Assembly: GCA_905234495.1 (NCBI GenBank)
Contig: CAJOHE010000001.1
Span: forward strand, 1-64,000
Direction: 5' to 3'
DNA: 64,000 nucleotides
Origin: an uncultured Eubacterium sp.
GTDB lineage: Bacteria > Bacillota > Clostridia > Oscillospirales > Acutalibacteraceae
Below are positions 35,845 to 44,462 of the stretch, one piece after another; position 1 is the stretch's first letter, and every line of letters starts with the position of its first letter. Under the pieces are notes generated by a model. It was given only the letters and a program-made list of their open reading frames with translations, had not been told where the DNA came from and ran no database searches. The translations under genes and the position numbers were made by a program.

Positions 35845-35886
35845 AAAAGCCTCATAACGCCGATGATACAGTTATGAGGCTTTATA
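35845..35886 (+). terminator. Hairpin after DUF6171 gene, overlapping the next start codon
   Basis: AAAGCCTCATAAC (35846-35858), 12-nt loop, GTTATGAGGCTTT (35871-35883). It is a 13-pair stem with a short T tract. The ATG at 35874 of the next gene is inside the 3' arm, so the hairpin may hide that start as well as end the upstream transcript. Confidence 0.7.
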
Positions 35887-37100
35887 ATCATTTATTTAAC
35901 TGTTTTAAAACAATGCTTTTCCCGCTTTGTATTGCGTCGCTTTTTCTTGTGGGCGCTGAAGTAGCGGGAATGCTTGGACTGAGCGCGGTTGCTCCCGTTT
36001 TAAACGGCGCAGTTCCGTTTATTGTAGTATTCTTTGCAACGCTCGGTTCGATAATAGAAAAAAGAAAAATCAAAGCTCTTTTGGCAACTCTGTGCTATGG
36101 TGCGTTTTACTCTATTTTTATCGTGAGAAACGGCGGCGAGGCAGGGCTTGTTTTCGCGCTTGTTATCACATTAGTCGCGGTTGCGCTATATAAAAATGCT
36201 AATATATATTTTGCGACTGCGCTTCTCGCCGTATTTGCGCTTTTAATCGCGTTTCTTTCGGTGTATATTCTCGAGTATGCGGAAAGCTTTATTATGCTTT
36301 CTGCGGGCTTTGTCAGCCGAACGAGTTTTATTGCACCGTCCCTTTACGGCGCGGTAAATATGCTGTGTAATCTGCTTGATATTCACTCGTTTGAAGAGCT
36401 GTTTTTACACAGCAGTTACGGCAGTGCGCAGCTCTTAGGTGATAGCATTGTAACGGGTGCATTCGACCTCTTTTCTGCCGGCGGCAGGGGCGAATATCTT
36501 GCAGATTTCATTACGGGGAAATATCTCGCTTTAATCGGACTTTTCGGCGCGGGCGTCGGTCTGTTTACCAATCTTAAAGGCGACAGAAAAACAGCGGTTA
36601 TGATTATATTGATTTGCGCTTTAATCAGCGGGAATTATACTTTATTTCTGCTTTCGCTTATTCTGATTTGCCCGATGGCGCTTGTTTCTGTTATAATGCT
36701 TTTTGTAATATCCTTTGCCGTGTCGTCAGTACTTGATTTGCGGACGGGATATATGTTTAACGGCGGAATAATTGAACTGTTTTCATATATCAACAAGCCG
36801 TTTTATCTCGCGCTTGTATCGGTTCTGTTTTTCGCTTTCGGGTATTTCACTTTGAATTACAATAAGCTGAAATTCAGCTTTACGGATATATGCGAAATCT
36901 ATATTCCGCAAAGTCTTGAAGGCTTTGTGAATTCTCTCGGCGGCGTCAGAAATATTTCCGCTATCAAAGGTAACCGAGTGAACGTAAAAAATATCAAGCT
37001 TATAAACGAGCTTGAACTTGAGGACTTTGAGGTTAAAGACAATTCGCTATTATTCAGCGACAGTAAGAAACTTGATGAACTGAAGGGGTATCTTGAATGA
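35874..37100 (+). CDS. Degenerate PTS EIICB (glucose/GlcNAc family)-like membrane protein
   Basis: 408 residues with about ten transmembrane segments and a C-terminal domain. Parts match glucose-family EIIC: YLADFITGKYLALIGLFGAG (about 208-227, family MxGLFPxMMFGLPxAxxA) and LRTGYMFNGGIIELFSY (289-305, family LGxRxGFxFSAGLIDYxL). The substrate motif GITEPIEF is replaced (SGNYTLFL near 252). Residues 352-408 resemble EIIB (SLGGVRNISAI) but the phosphorylated cysteine and TRLR are absent. It should not transport by phosphorylation. The ATG lies within a hairpin and lacks a ribosome binding site; the true start is uncertain. It overlaps the next gene. Confidence 0.55.
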   Translation: MRLYNHLFNCFKTMLFPLCIASLFLVGAEVAGMLGLSAVAPVLNGAVPFIVVFFATLGSIIEKRKIKALLATLCYGAFYSIFIVRNGGEAGLVFALVITLVAVALYKNANIYFATALLAVFALLIAFLSVYILEYAESFIMLSAGFVSRTSFIAPSLYGAVNMLCNLLDIHSFEELFLHSSYGSAQLLGDSIVTGAFDLFSAGGRGEYLADFITGKYLALIGLFGAGVGLFTNLKGDRKTAVMIILICALISGNYTLFLLSLILICPMALVSVIMLFVISFAVSSVLDLRTGYMFNGGIIELFSYINKPFYLALVSVLFFAFGYFTLNYNKLKFSFTDICEIYIPQSLEGFVNSLGGVRNISAIKGNRVNVKNIKLINELELEDFEVKDNSLLFSDSKKLDELKGYLE

Positions 37101-37768
37101 ATATCAGGGAAGAACTTTTTGCAAAACAGGATAAGGAATACAAGGCGTTTCATGAAAGGATTGTACCGAATGTTGACGCCGACAGGATTATCGGTGTGAG
37201 GATTCCGTATCTTCGCGAAATAGCAAAAGCCTGTGCGAAAGAAAAGGCGGATAACGCCCTTTATTATTATGAGGAAATAATGATTGAAGGAATGAGGATA
37301 GGCTATGCCAAAAACTGCATAGAAGGCTATCTCTCGGAACTTGAAAGCTTTGTTCCGCTAATTGATAATTGGGCGGTTTGCGACTCATGCTGCTCGACTT
37401 ATAAATTTGCAAAGAAGTATCAGAAAGAGGTCTGGGAATTTATCTGCCCGTATATCGAGTCCGACAGGGAATACGAGGTCAGATTTGCCGTTGTTATGAT
37501 GCTTGACTATTTCAACAACGACGAATACATCGACAGGGTGATTGAAATACTTACGGGAATTAAATCAGAGAAGTATTACATCAATATGGCTGTTGCGTGG
37601 GCTCTTTCTGTCGCCTACATAAAGTTTCCCGAAAAGGTATTGCCGATAATTAAAGAGGGTAAGCTTGACGCATGGGTACATAATAAAACGATTCAGAAAA
37701 TCTGCGAATCGTACAGGGTTTCAAAAGAGGATAAAGAAAAACTGAAAAAATTAAAGGCTGTCATATGA
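37097..37768 (+). CDS. AlkD-like DNA alkylation repair protein
   Basis: 223 residues of HEAT-like repeats. Key residues of AlkD are conserved in context: Trp92 and Asp96 (DNWAVCDSC), Arg129 (EVRFAVVMML) and Trp168 (AVAWALSVAY). AlkD-type glycosylases remove bulky or cationic alkylated purines without base flipping. The ATG overlaps the stop of the PTS-like gene. A hairpin at 37751-37779 covers its stop codon. Confidence 0.87.
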   Translation: MNIREELFAKQDKEYKAFHERIVPNVDADRIIGVRIPYLREIAKACAKEKADNALYYYEEIMIEGMRIGYAKNCIEGYLSELESFVPLIDNWAVCDSCCSTYKFAKKYQKEVWEFICPYIESDREYEVRFAVVMMLDYFNNDEYIDRVIEILTGIKSEKYYINMAVAWALSVAYIKFPEKVLPIIKEGKLDAWVHNKTIQKICESYRVSKEDKEKLKKLKAVI

Positions 37769-37779
37769 CAGCCTTTTGT
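37751..37779 (+). terminator. Terminator of the AlkD-like gene
   Basis: AAAGGCTGTC (37753-37762), loop ATAT, GACAGCCTTTT (37767-37777). Confidence 0.88.
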
Positions 37780-37788
37780 TGTTTGTTA

Positions 37789-38670
37789 TTAAAGCTTTGC
37801 AGCCTCTGCTGCAACGCCGAGAAGCGCCGCGTCGTTTCCGAGCTTTGAGCGAACGATGTTTACGTCCTTGAAATTATCCATAAGCTGATTATAGATTTTT
37901 CTGTCGATAAGGTCGATAACGTAATCCTCGTTCATAATGCCGCCGCCGAGAACGATGAGGGGCGGATTGAAAACGTAGATGATATTGATAAGACCGATAA
38001 TCATCTCGTCAATCCAGAGGTCGATGCAGGAACGGATTTCGGGCTTTTCAAAATTCTCTTTTTTGAAAATCTCAAACGCGTCAAGATTTGTGTTGTTCTT
38101 CTTATTAACCGATTCAAGAAGGGCATTTGTTGAAGCGTAACATTCATAACATCCCTCGCCTCCGCAAACGCACTGCTTGCCGCCCGCATGAGTAATCATA
38201 TGGCCGAATTCGCCTGCGGAAGAGCCCATACCCTTGTAGAGCTTGTTGTCAAGATAGAGCGCGCCGCCGATACCGCCGCCGTAGGTCATAGCGAGAAAAT
38301 CGCTCTTGCCCTTAGCTGCGCCGAACTGAGCCTCGCCCATAGCGAAAGCGTTTACGTCGTTTTCTACGTAGGTAGGAATACCGGTTTTGTTTTCGATAAT
38401 CTTTTTCACCATCATACCCGTGTAATAGGGGATAGCGCCCGTTGAATAAACGACAATACCGTTTTTGCTGTCAACCTGACCCGTGGTGGAAACGGCAACT
38501 CTGTCAATATCGTCGTAGGACTCGATAATAGAAATGAGCTTAAGGACAAGCTGCTGTCCGCCCTTATCCGCTTCTGTCGGTATAATATGCTTGTCGCTGA
38601 GTTTGAACTTTCCGTCGCAAACCGCATACTTGATGTTTGTTGCGCCAACGTCAAATGTAAGAATCTTCAT
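37789..38670 (-). CDS. ROK family sugar kinase (glucokinase-like)
   Basis: A 293-residue ROK protein without a DNA-binding N-terminus, so an enzyme rather than a repressor. The N-terminal phosphate loop is FDVGATNIKYAVCD (residues 5-18), the catalytic END motif is VENDVNAFA, and the ROK zinc motif is CVCGGEGCYECY (about residues 168-179). It would phosphorylate glucose, N-acetylmannosamine or a similar hexose in the cytosol. GGAGGG precedes the ATG at 38670. It converges on the AlkD gene. Confidence 0.9.
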   Translation of the reverse strand: MKILTFDVGATNIKYAVCDGKFKLSDKHIIPTEADKGGQQLVLKLISIIESYDDIDRVAVSTTGQVDSKNGIVVYSTGAIPYYTGMMVKKIIENKTGIPTYVENDVNAFAMGEAQFGAAKGKSDFLAMTYGGGIGGALYLDNKLYKGMGSSAGEFGHMITHAGGKQCVCGGEGCYECYASTNALLESVNKKNNTNLDAFEIFKKENFEKPEIRSCIDLWIDEMIIGLINIIYVFNPPLIVLGGGIMNEDYVIDLIDRKIYNQLMDNFKDVNIVRSKLGNDAALLGVAAEAAKL

Positions 38671-38807
38671 AATGCCCTCCGCTTATGAGAATAATTTAAT
38701 TACAGTAATATATTATAGCAATATCGTTTAATAATTTCAATATTTATTGAAAATTGTTTTTAAATATGTTAGAATTAGATAAAATATTGATGTGAGGTAA
38801 TAGTTTT

Positions 38808-39458
38808 ATGCCTGATAATATTGAAGAAAAGCTCGACAGTCCGCTTGTCGTACATAAGAAATCAGACGCGTCGTATCAGGAAGCAGCGTCGGAAGTTACA
38901 ATGAATTCAACTCACACCGATGAGGAAAGCTCCGACACGGCAACTCTTGAGCGCCACAGATTCAGAAAAACGAAGAAAAAGAGCAACGCGCCGTTTGTGA
39001 TTCTTGCTGTAATTATCGTTGTTGCGGCAGTATTTGTTGCGCTTGTTTATACCGATACGATTCACCTTATTCCCGAGGAAACGACCGAGGAAACCACCAC
39101 GAGAAAATCATATACAACAAAGCTTGAAAACGAATTTGAGGACACAATTATTGTAAAGGGAACATATATTTTCTTTGAGGGCGAAGAGGTTGACGGTATC
39201 AAAGGCCTTGAAAGATGTATCAAGTATCTTGACGAGGGAACAAAGTTTACCGTTAAGGACGAACACGCAGAGAGCAATTTCTTTAATAACGACGTTCTTC
39301 CGCTTCTTTCTTCCTACAAGATTGACTATGAGATAACTCACATTGAGTCCTCGGGACTTATGTCCAAAAACGAGACCACAACCGCGGCGACAACTACCGC
39401 CGCAACCACCACAACAGCCGCTGCTGCCACAGAGGCTGAAACAGAAGCGGAAGAGTAA
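38808..39458 (+). CDS. Single-pass membrane protein with ExbD-like outer domain
   Basis: 216 residues: a hydrophilic N-terminus, one transmembrane segment (about 63-83, FVILAVIIVVAAVFVALVY), then a domain (about 105-175) whose pattern of IIVKGTYIFFEGEEV, a Leu-rich helix and DEHAESNFFNNDVLPLL resembles the periplasmic part of ExbD/TolR. The C-terminus is a Thr/Ala-rich tail. No ExbB-like partner is adjacent. GAGGTAA precedes the ATG. ExbD similarity is by eye and uncertain. Confidence 0.55.
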   Translation: MPDNIEEKLDSPLVVHKKSDASYQEAASEVTMNSTHTDEESSDTATLERHRFRKTKKKSNAPFVILAVIIVVAAVFVALVYTDTIHLIPEETTEETTTRKSYTTKLENEFEDTIIVKGTYIFFEGEEVDGIKGLERCIKYLDEGTKFTVKDEHAESNFFNNDVLPLLSSYKIDYEITHIESSGLMSKNETTTAATTTAATTTTAAAATEAETEAEE

Positions 39459-39459
39459 T

Positions 39460-40266
39460 ATGAACGAAATAACCGGGAAATTAAACCTTGATAAATCGTT
39501 AATAGAAAAGACCGATGACCTTGCCCATAAGGACAAGGTCAATGTTTTAGCGTGCGCCGAAAAATGCAACTGCGGCGATTATTCCTGCCTTGAAGGGCGC
39601 GACGGAATCTTCTGCCTTGCGGTCGTTCTTGAATGTCTTAGTCACACGAAGGCGGATTACGAGCGCCTCGGTATTGATGAAAAAGTGTTTTACGACACGA
39701 TGAGCGATATAAAAATATGGTGCGAAAACTTCGGCAACAAAGGGCTTTTAAATATAAACTGGATTAAAAATCATCTTTCCTGTCAATTATTCAGAATAGG
39801 CAGACTTCAGTTCCAGTTTTATATCTGCAATAATGAATTTCTCGATTATGAGCTTCTGCCGTTTGCGCCCGGCGAAAAGCTCATATACGTTCATATTCCT
39901 CAGGGTGAAAAGCTCGTTTATGCCGACTGCGTTGAGTCGATAAAAAATGCGGTTGAATTTTTCAAAACGTATTTTCCCGAATATGAGTATGAATTCTTTT
40001 TCTGCGAAAGCTGGCTTCTTTACGACGACAACTGGATGTTTATGGAACGTTCAAGTAATATCCTTGAGTTTTCAACGCTCTTTGACGTTATGTACAGCGT
40101 TGACGATGACTCTCAGGCGATAGAGAGAATTTTCGGCAAGAGAAGAAAAACCGCCGCCCTTTATCCGTCAAAGACAACCTTGCAAAAAAATGTAAAAGCC
40201 CACCTCAGAAAAGGAGGCAGGCTCGGTGTCGGAATAGGTATTATTGATAAGCAGTGCTTTGAGTAA
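39460..40266 (+). CDS. Acyltransferase-domain protein (GNAT-like C-terminal domain)
   Basis: A 268-residue cytosolic protein resembling the two-domain acyltransferase family of Clostridia (DUF5596-type N-terminus plus GNAT-like C-terminal domain). The C-terminal landmarks are LIYVHIPQGEKL, AVEFFKTYFPEYEYEFFFCESWLL and the late MFMERSSNILEF. The reaction is unknown. The ATG at 39460 was chosen: it starts 1 nt after the upstream stop, and the longer frame is an antisense-like low-complexity reading of that gene's Thr/Ala tail. Confidence 0.65.
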   Translation: MNEITGKLNLDKSLIEKTDDLAHKDKVNVLACAEKCNCGDYSCLEGRDGIFCLAVVLECLSHTKADYERLGIDEKVFYDTMSDIKIWCENFGNKGLLNINWIKNHLSCQLFRIGRLQFQFYICNNEFLDYELLPFAPGEKLIYVHIPQGEKLVYADCVESIKNAVEFFKTYFPEYEYEFFFCESWLLYDDNWMFMERSSNILEFSTLFDVMYSVDDDSQAIERIFGKRRKTAALYPSKTTLQKNVKAHLRKGGRLGVGIGIIDKQCFE

Positions 40267-40707
40267 TCAGTCAAAATTATTGAGATAATAGTTTACGGCA
40301 AGCTCGTCGCATTTCTCGTTGTAGGGATGTCCGTTATGCCCCTTAACCCATATGAAATCGACCTTGTTTGTTTCGATGAGGGGAAGAAGGCGTTCCCATA
40401 AATCAACGTTTAAAACAGGCTTTTTATCGGCTTTTTTCCAGCCGTTACTTTTCCACGAGTCAAGCCAGCCCTGATTAATCGCGTCGCAGACGTATTTGGA
40501 ATCGGTTGTTAGCTCAACCTCGCAGGGCTCTCTGAGAGCCGAGAGAGCTTCTATAACCGCGGTGAGTTCCATACGGTTATTTGTTGTCTGCGCTTCACCG
40601 CCGCAGAGCTCTTTTTCTCTTTTATTGTAAACGAGCACCGCGCCCCAGCCGCCCTTACCGGGATTGCCGCTGCACGCGCCGTCGGTATAAATCTGAATTT
40701 TTTTCAT
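40267..40707 (-). CDS. rnhA: Ribonuclease HI
   Basis: A 146-residue enzyme that cleaves RNA in RNA-DNA hybrids. All four catalytic acids are in place: [11 protein letters not shown], the Glu in [19 protein letters not shown] and the Asp in NEKCDELA, with the loop His in KGHNGHPYN. The ATG at 40707 follows GAGGAAATT; the longer frame adds 14 non-conserved residues. It ends flush against the stop of the convergent gene. Confidence 0.95.
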   Translation of the reverse strand: MKKIQIYTDGACSGNPGKGGWGAVLVYNKREKELCGGEAQTTNNRMELTAVIEALSALREPCEVELTTDSKYVCDAINQGWLDSWKSNGWKKADKKPVLNVDLWERLLPLIETNKVDFIWVKGHNGHPYNEKCDELAVNYYLNNFD

Positions 40708-40775
40708 AATTTCCTCGCATAAATATGTGTTATGGCAACATTCTACCACTTTTGGGACTATTAATCAATCATTAC

Positions 40776-40804
40776 TTGACTTTATATGAATTATGCTTTA
40801 TTAT
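40776..40804 (+). promoter_or_regulatory. Promoter of the RNase J operon
   Basis: TTGACT (40776-40781), 17-nt spacer, TATTAT (40799-40804). Confidence 0.8.
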
Positions 40805-40852
40805 AAATAAAGCAATTTTAGAACGGAAAAAATAAATTTAACGGAGGTATTT

Positions 40853-42625
40853 ATGCCAAATAAGAATATGCCAAACGGCAGGAACGCTTACGGAAAACGG
40901 AATTCCGGCAAGCGTTATATAACCTACCGAAAAGCACCGTACAAGAAGCCTCAGCCGCCAAAGGTTCAGGAAAACGTACGTATTGCTTTTCTTGGCGGAA
41001 TGAATGAAATAGGCAAGAATATGACGCTGTATCAGTATAAAAACGATATGTTTATCGTTGACTGCGGACTTGCCTTTCCGAACGCGGATTTACCGGGCGT
41101 TGACCTTGTAATTCCCGATTTCACATATGTTGAAAATAACGTTGATAAGCTCAGGGGTATTATTATCACCCACGGTCACGAGGACCATATAGGCGGACTA
41201 GCGTATCTTCTCAAAAGAGTGAACGTGCCGATATATGCCACAAAGCTGACCATCGGTCTTATCAAGGGCAAGCTTGAGGAACACAATCTTCTCGGCAAGG
41301 TAAAGCTCGTTGAGATTAAGCCGAGGGATAATATAACGCTCGGCGAATTCAACATTGAGATGATTCACGTTAATCACTCTATTCCTGACGCGGTCGGTCT
41401 TGCAATTAAATGCGGCGCCGGTGTGATTATCCAGACGGGCGACTTCAAGATTGACACAACGCCCGTTGACGGCGATATGATAGACCTCAACAGATTTGCC
41501 GATTACGGCAGAAGGGGCGTGCTTGCGCTTCTTTCCGACTCAACAAACGCCGAAAGACCGGGCTATACTCTCAGCGAAAAGTCCGTCGGCGAGTCATTTG
41601 AAAAGCTTTTCAGAATGGCAAAAAACAAGAGGATAGTTGTTGCGACTTTTGCATCGAATATCCACAGGGTTCAGCAGATTATCGACGTTGCCGAATCGAG
41701 AAACAGAAAGGTCGCAGTCCTCGGACGAAGCCTTGAAAATCTTGTAAACGTCGGTTCCGAGCTCGGTTATCTCAACGTTCCCGAGGGAATTCTCATCGAC
41801 ATCAATATGATTCGCAACTACCCCGATGAAAAGCTTGTTCTCATCACGACGGGTTCACAGGGCGAGCCGATGTCCGCTCTTACGAAAATGGCGTTCGGTG
41901 AGCACAAGAAGGTTAACCTCACGCCAAACGATTACGTCATCATTTCAGCTACTCCAATTCCGGGTAATGAGAAAATGGTGGGTAACGTTGTAAATGAGCT
42001 TATGAAGCGCGGCGTTGACGTTATCTATGAGAATATGTACGAAGTACATGTTTCGGGACACGCCTGTCAGGAAGAGCTCAAGCTTATGATGGGCATCGTC
42101 AAGCCGAAATTCTTCATTCCCGCTCACGGCGAGCAGAAGCATCTTCAGAAGCACGCCGACCTTGCAAGGGCGATGGGAATCGAAAACGAAAATATTTACG
42201 TTGCCGATAACGGCGACCTCATTGAGCTTAATGAGGACAGCCTCAGAAAAGTCAAGACCGTTGAATCGGGCGAGATATACGTTGACGGTATCGGCGTCGG
42301 CGACGTTGGAAATATTGTTATAAGCGACAGAAAGAAGCTTTCAAAGGACGGAATAATCATTGTTGTTGCAACCTTTGACAGTGCGACCGGTTACGCTGTG
42401 AGCGGACCCGACATCGTTTCAAGAGGCTTTGTTTACGTAAGGGAAAACGAAGACCTTATGAACGAGGCGAGGGACCTTGCATCACAGGTAATCGACGAAT
42501 GTTCTGACGGAAAATATCACGATTGGAATTATATCAAGACTAAGCTTCGCGATGAGCTTTCAAAGCTTATGTACGACAGAACAAAGAGAAGTCCGATGAT
42601 ACTTCCGATTCTGATGGAAATATAA
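40853..42625 (+). CDS. Ribonuclease J
   Basis: A 590-residue metallo-beta-lactamase/beta-CASP ribonuclease with 5'-3' exonuclease and endonuclease activity in mRNA turnover. The N-terminal 45 residues are basic and Pro/Asn-rich. The zinc site is THGHEDHIGG, with INHSIPDA, FTGDFK-type (QTGDFKID) and the beta-CASP VSGHA and PAHGEQ motifs. GGAGGT precedes the ATG. Its gene leads an operon with rplI, dnaB, tilS and ftsH, with gaps of 12, 1, -11 and 3 nt. Confidence 0.95.
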   Translation: MPNKNMPNGRNAYGKRNSGKRYITYRKAPYKKPQPPKVQENVRIAFLGGMNEIGKNMTLYQYKNDMFIVDCGLAFPNADLPGVDLVIPDFTYVENNVDKLRGIIITHGHEDHIGGLAYLLKRVNVPIYATKLTIGLIKGKLEEHNLLGKVKLVEIKPRDNITLGEFNIEMIHVNHSIPDAVGLAIKCGAGVIIQTGDFKIDTTPVDGDMIDLNRFADYGRRGVLALLSDSTNAERPGYTLSEKSVGESFEKLFRMAKNKRIVVATFASNIHRVQQIIDVAESRNRKVAVLGRSLENLVNVGSELGYLNVPEGILIDINMIRNYPDEKLVLITTGSQGEPMSALTKMAFGEHKKVNLTPNDYVIISATPIPGNEKMVGNVVNELMKRGVDVIYENMYEVHVSGHACQEELKLMMGIVKPKFFIPAHGEQKHLQKHADLARAMGIENENIYVADNGDLIELNEDSLRKVKTVESGEIYVDGIGVGDVGNIVISDRKKLSKDGIIIVVATFDSATGYAVSGPDIVSRGFVYVRENEDLMNEARDLASQVIDECSDGKYHDWNYIKTKLRDELSKLMYDRTKRSPMILPILMEI

Positions 42626-42637
42626 GGAGGGAAAGAT

Positions 42638-43081
42638 ATGAAGGTTATTTTGAAAGAGGATGTTAAAAACCTCGGTAAAAAGGGCGAGCTTGTAAACGCT
42701 TCGGACGGATATGCAAGGAATTTCCTTTTCCCCAAGGGACTTGCTATTGAGGCGAACGCCGCCGCTATGAATGAATTCAACACAAAGGAAACCGCCAAGA
42801 AATTCCATAAGGCGGAAGAGGTTAAGGCAGCTCAGAAGGTTGCCGAAGACCTTGAGGGTAAAACAATTATCGTAAAGGCTAAGGCCGGTGCAAACGGAAA
42901 GCTTTTCGGCTCTGTAACGCCAAAGGACGTTGCAACCGAGATTAAGGCATCTCTCGGCGCAGACATCGACAAGAGAAAGATTGTTATGGAAGATATGAAG
43001 GCTTTCGGTACCGCTGAGGCAGAGGTAAAGGTTTATCCCGGAATTACCGCAAAGATTTACGTTCAGGTTACGGAGGCATAA
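42638..43081 (+). CDS. rplI: Ribosomal protein bL9
   Basis: 147 residues. The N-terminal domain [19 protein letters not shown]...[13 protein letters not shown] is diagnostic for bL9, followed by the long helix and the C-terminal rRNA-binding domain. AAGGAGGGAAAGAT precedes the ATG. The rplI-dnaB arrangement is conserved in Firmicutes. Confidence 0.98.
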   Translation: MKVILKEDVKNLGKKGELVNASDGYARNFLFPKGLAIEANAAAMNEFNTKETAKKFHKAEEVKAAQKVAEDLEGKTIIVKAKAGANGKLFGSVTPKDVATEIKASLGADIDKRKIVMEDMKAFGTAEAEVKVYPGITAKIYVQVTEA

Positions 43082-43082
43082 A

Positions 43083-44462
43083 ATGGCGGATAACAATGTT
43101 AACTCTAATATTGTAATGCCGTATAACCTTGATGCCGAACAGGCAGTTCTCGGTTCTATTCTCATTGAGCCGAGCTGTATGGAAAACGCAGTTGACAAAA
43201 TCAACGCCGAAAGCTTTTTCCTTCCTCAGCACAAGGCTATTTACAGCGCGATGATTACGATGTATACGTCGTCAAAGGCTATCGACCCCGTAATCATTGC
43301 CGACGCTCTTGCCAAGGAAAAGCATTACGACACGGCGGGCGGAAGGGAATACCTTCTTCAGCTTGCTCAGACGGTGCCGTCAACCGCAAACGTTGACTAC
43401 TATATAAACATCGTCAGAGAACAGTCCTACCTCAGGGCGCTCATTTCCGTGTCAAACGACATCATTGACAAGGCGACAAGTACGGAAGCAAACGCAAATT
43501 CAATTCTTGAAATTGCCGAGCAGAGTATTTATAACATACGGCAGGGCAGAGAAATTAACGGTCCCCAGAAGGTCAGCGAAATCATTGTAAACGACGTTTA
43601 CAACAGATTAACCCTTCTTTCGGGTAAGGACAAAGAAAAGCACAAGGGTATTCCCACGGGCTTCGGTATTCTCGATAAATACTTAACCGGTCTTAACAAA
43701 TCGGATCTTATACTCATTGGCGCAAGACCTGCTATGGGTAAGACGAGCTTTGCGCTCAACCTTGCGCAGAACATAACGATGCACTACGGCAAAAAGTGTA
43801 TCTTCTTCAGCCTTGAGATGACAAAGGAACAGCTTGCTGAGAGATTACTTTCAGCACAGGCAGGCGTTGAGTCGCAGAAGCTCAGAACGGGCGAACTTCG
43901 CGAGGACGAGTGGGTAAGACTCGGAAACGCGGCAGGTCAGTTTGAAGACGTTGAGCTTTATCTCGACGACAGCTCTGCAATCACCGTTCCCGAAATCAAA
44001 TCAAGAGTCAGAAAAGAAAGAAAAGAAAGAAACGTCGACTGCATTATTATCGACTACCTCGGACTTATCTCACCGTCGTCAAAGAAGGAAAACAGAGTTC
44101 AGGAAGTTTCGGAAATCACACGTCAGCTTAAAATGATGGCGAAGGACCTTAACATCCCCGTTATCTGCTGCGCTCAGCTTTCAAGAGCTACCGAGGGCCA
44201 CGGTAAAAATCACAAGCCCCAGCTTGCGGACCTGCGTGAATCGGGCTCAATCGAGCAGGACGCAGATATCGTAATGTTCCTCTACCGTGAGGATTACTAT
44301 AAGCACGACGTTCCCGAGGAAAAGCAGGACGACATCGACGCCAATAAGACGGAACTTATTATTGCGAAAAACCGTCACGGCGCGACAGATTCCGTGGAGC
44401 TTATCTTTGATAAGGAATTCACTCGCTTCAGGGCTATTGACAAAGCAAATTATGATTTATAA
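43083..44462 (+). CDS. dnaB: Replicative DNA helicase
   Basis: 459 residues, the hexameric fork helicase. The N-terminal primase-contact domain (MPYNLDAEQAVLGSIL) precedes the RecA-like ATPase: Walker A GARPAMGKTSFALN, IIIDYLGLI as Walker B, and LRESGSIEQDADIV before the arginine finger. Its start is 1 nt after the rplI stop. Confidence 0.98.
   Translation: MADNNVNSNIVMPYNLDAEQAVLGSILIEPSCMENAVDKINAESFFLPQHKAIYSAMITMYTSSKAIDPVIIADALAKEKHYDTAGGREYLLQLAQTVPSTANVDYYINIVREQSYLRALISVSNDIIDKATSTEANANSILEIAEQSIYNIRQGREINGPQKVSEIIVNDVYNRLTLLSGKDKEKHKGIPTGFGILDKYLTGLNKSDLILIGARPAMGKTSFALNLAQNITMHYGKKCIFFSLEMTKEQLAERLLSAQAGVESQKLRTGELREDEWVRLGNAAGQFEDVELYLDDSSAITVPEIKSRVRKERKERNVDCIIIDYLGLISPSSKKENRVQEVSEITRQLKMMAKDLNIPVICCAQLSRATEGHGKNHKPQLADLRESGSIEQDADIVMFLYREDYYKHDVPEEKQDDIDANKTELIIAKNRHGATDSVELIFDKEFTRFRAIDKANYDL

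Noticed and set aside
39370..39440. CRISPR-like or microsatellite repeat
   Set aside because: The repetitive bases are Thr/Ala codons in a coding frame, with no spacer structure.
39343..39459. Pro/Gln-rich N-terminal extension of the acyltransferase-like protein
   Set aside because: It is a frame-shifted reading of the Thr/Ala-coding tail of the upstream gene.
44287..44451. N-terminal extension of TilS
   Set aside because: These codons lie inside dnaB in another frame and do not match the family; the start at 44452 gives the normal N-terminus.
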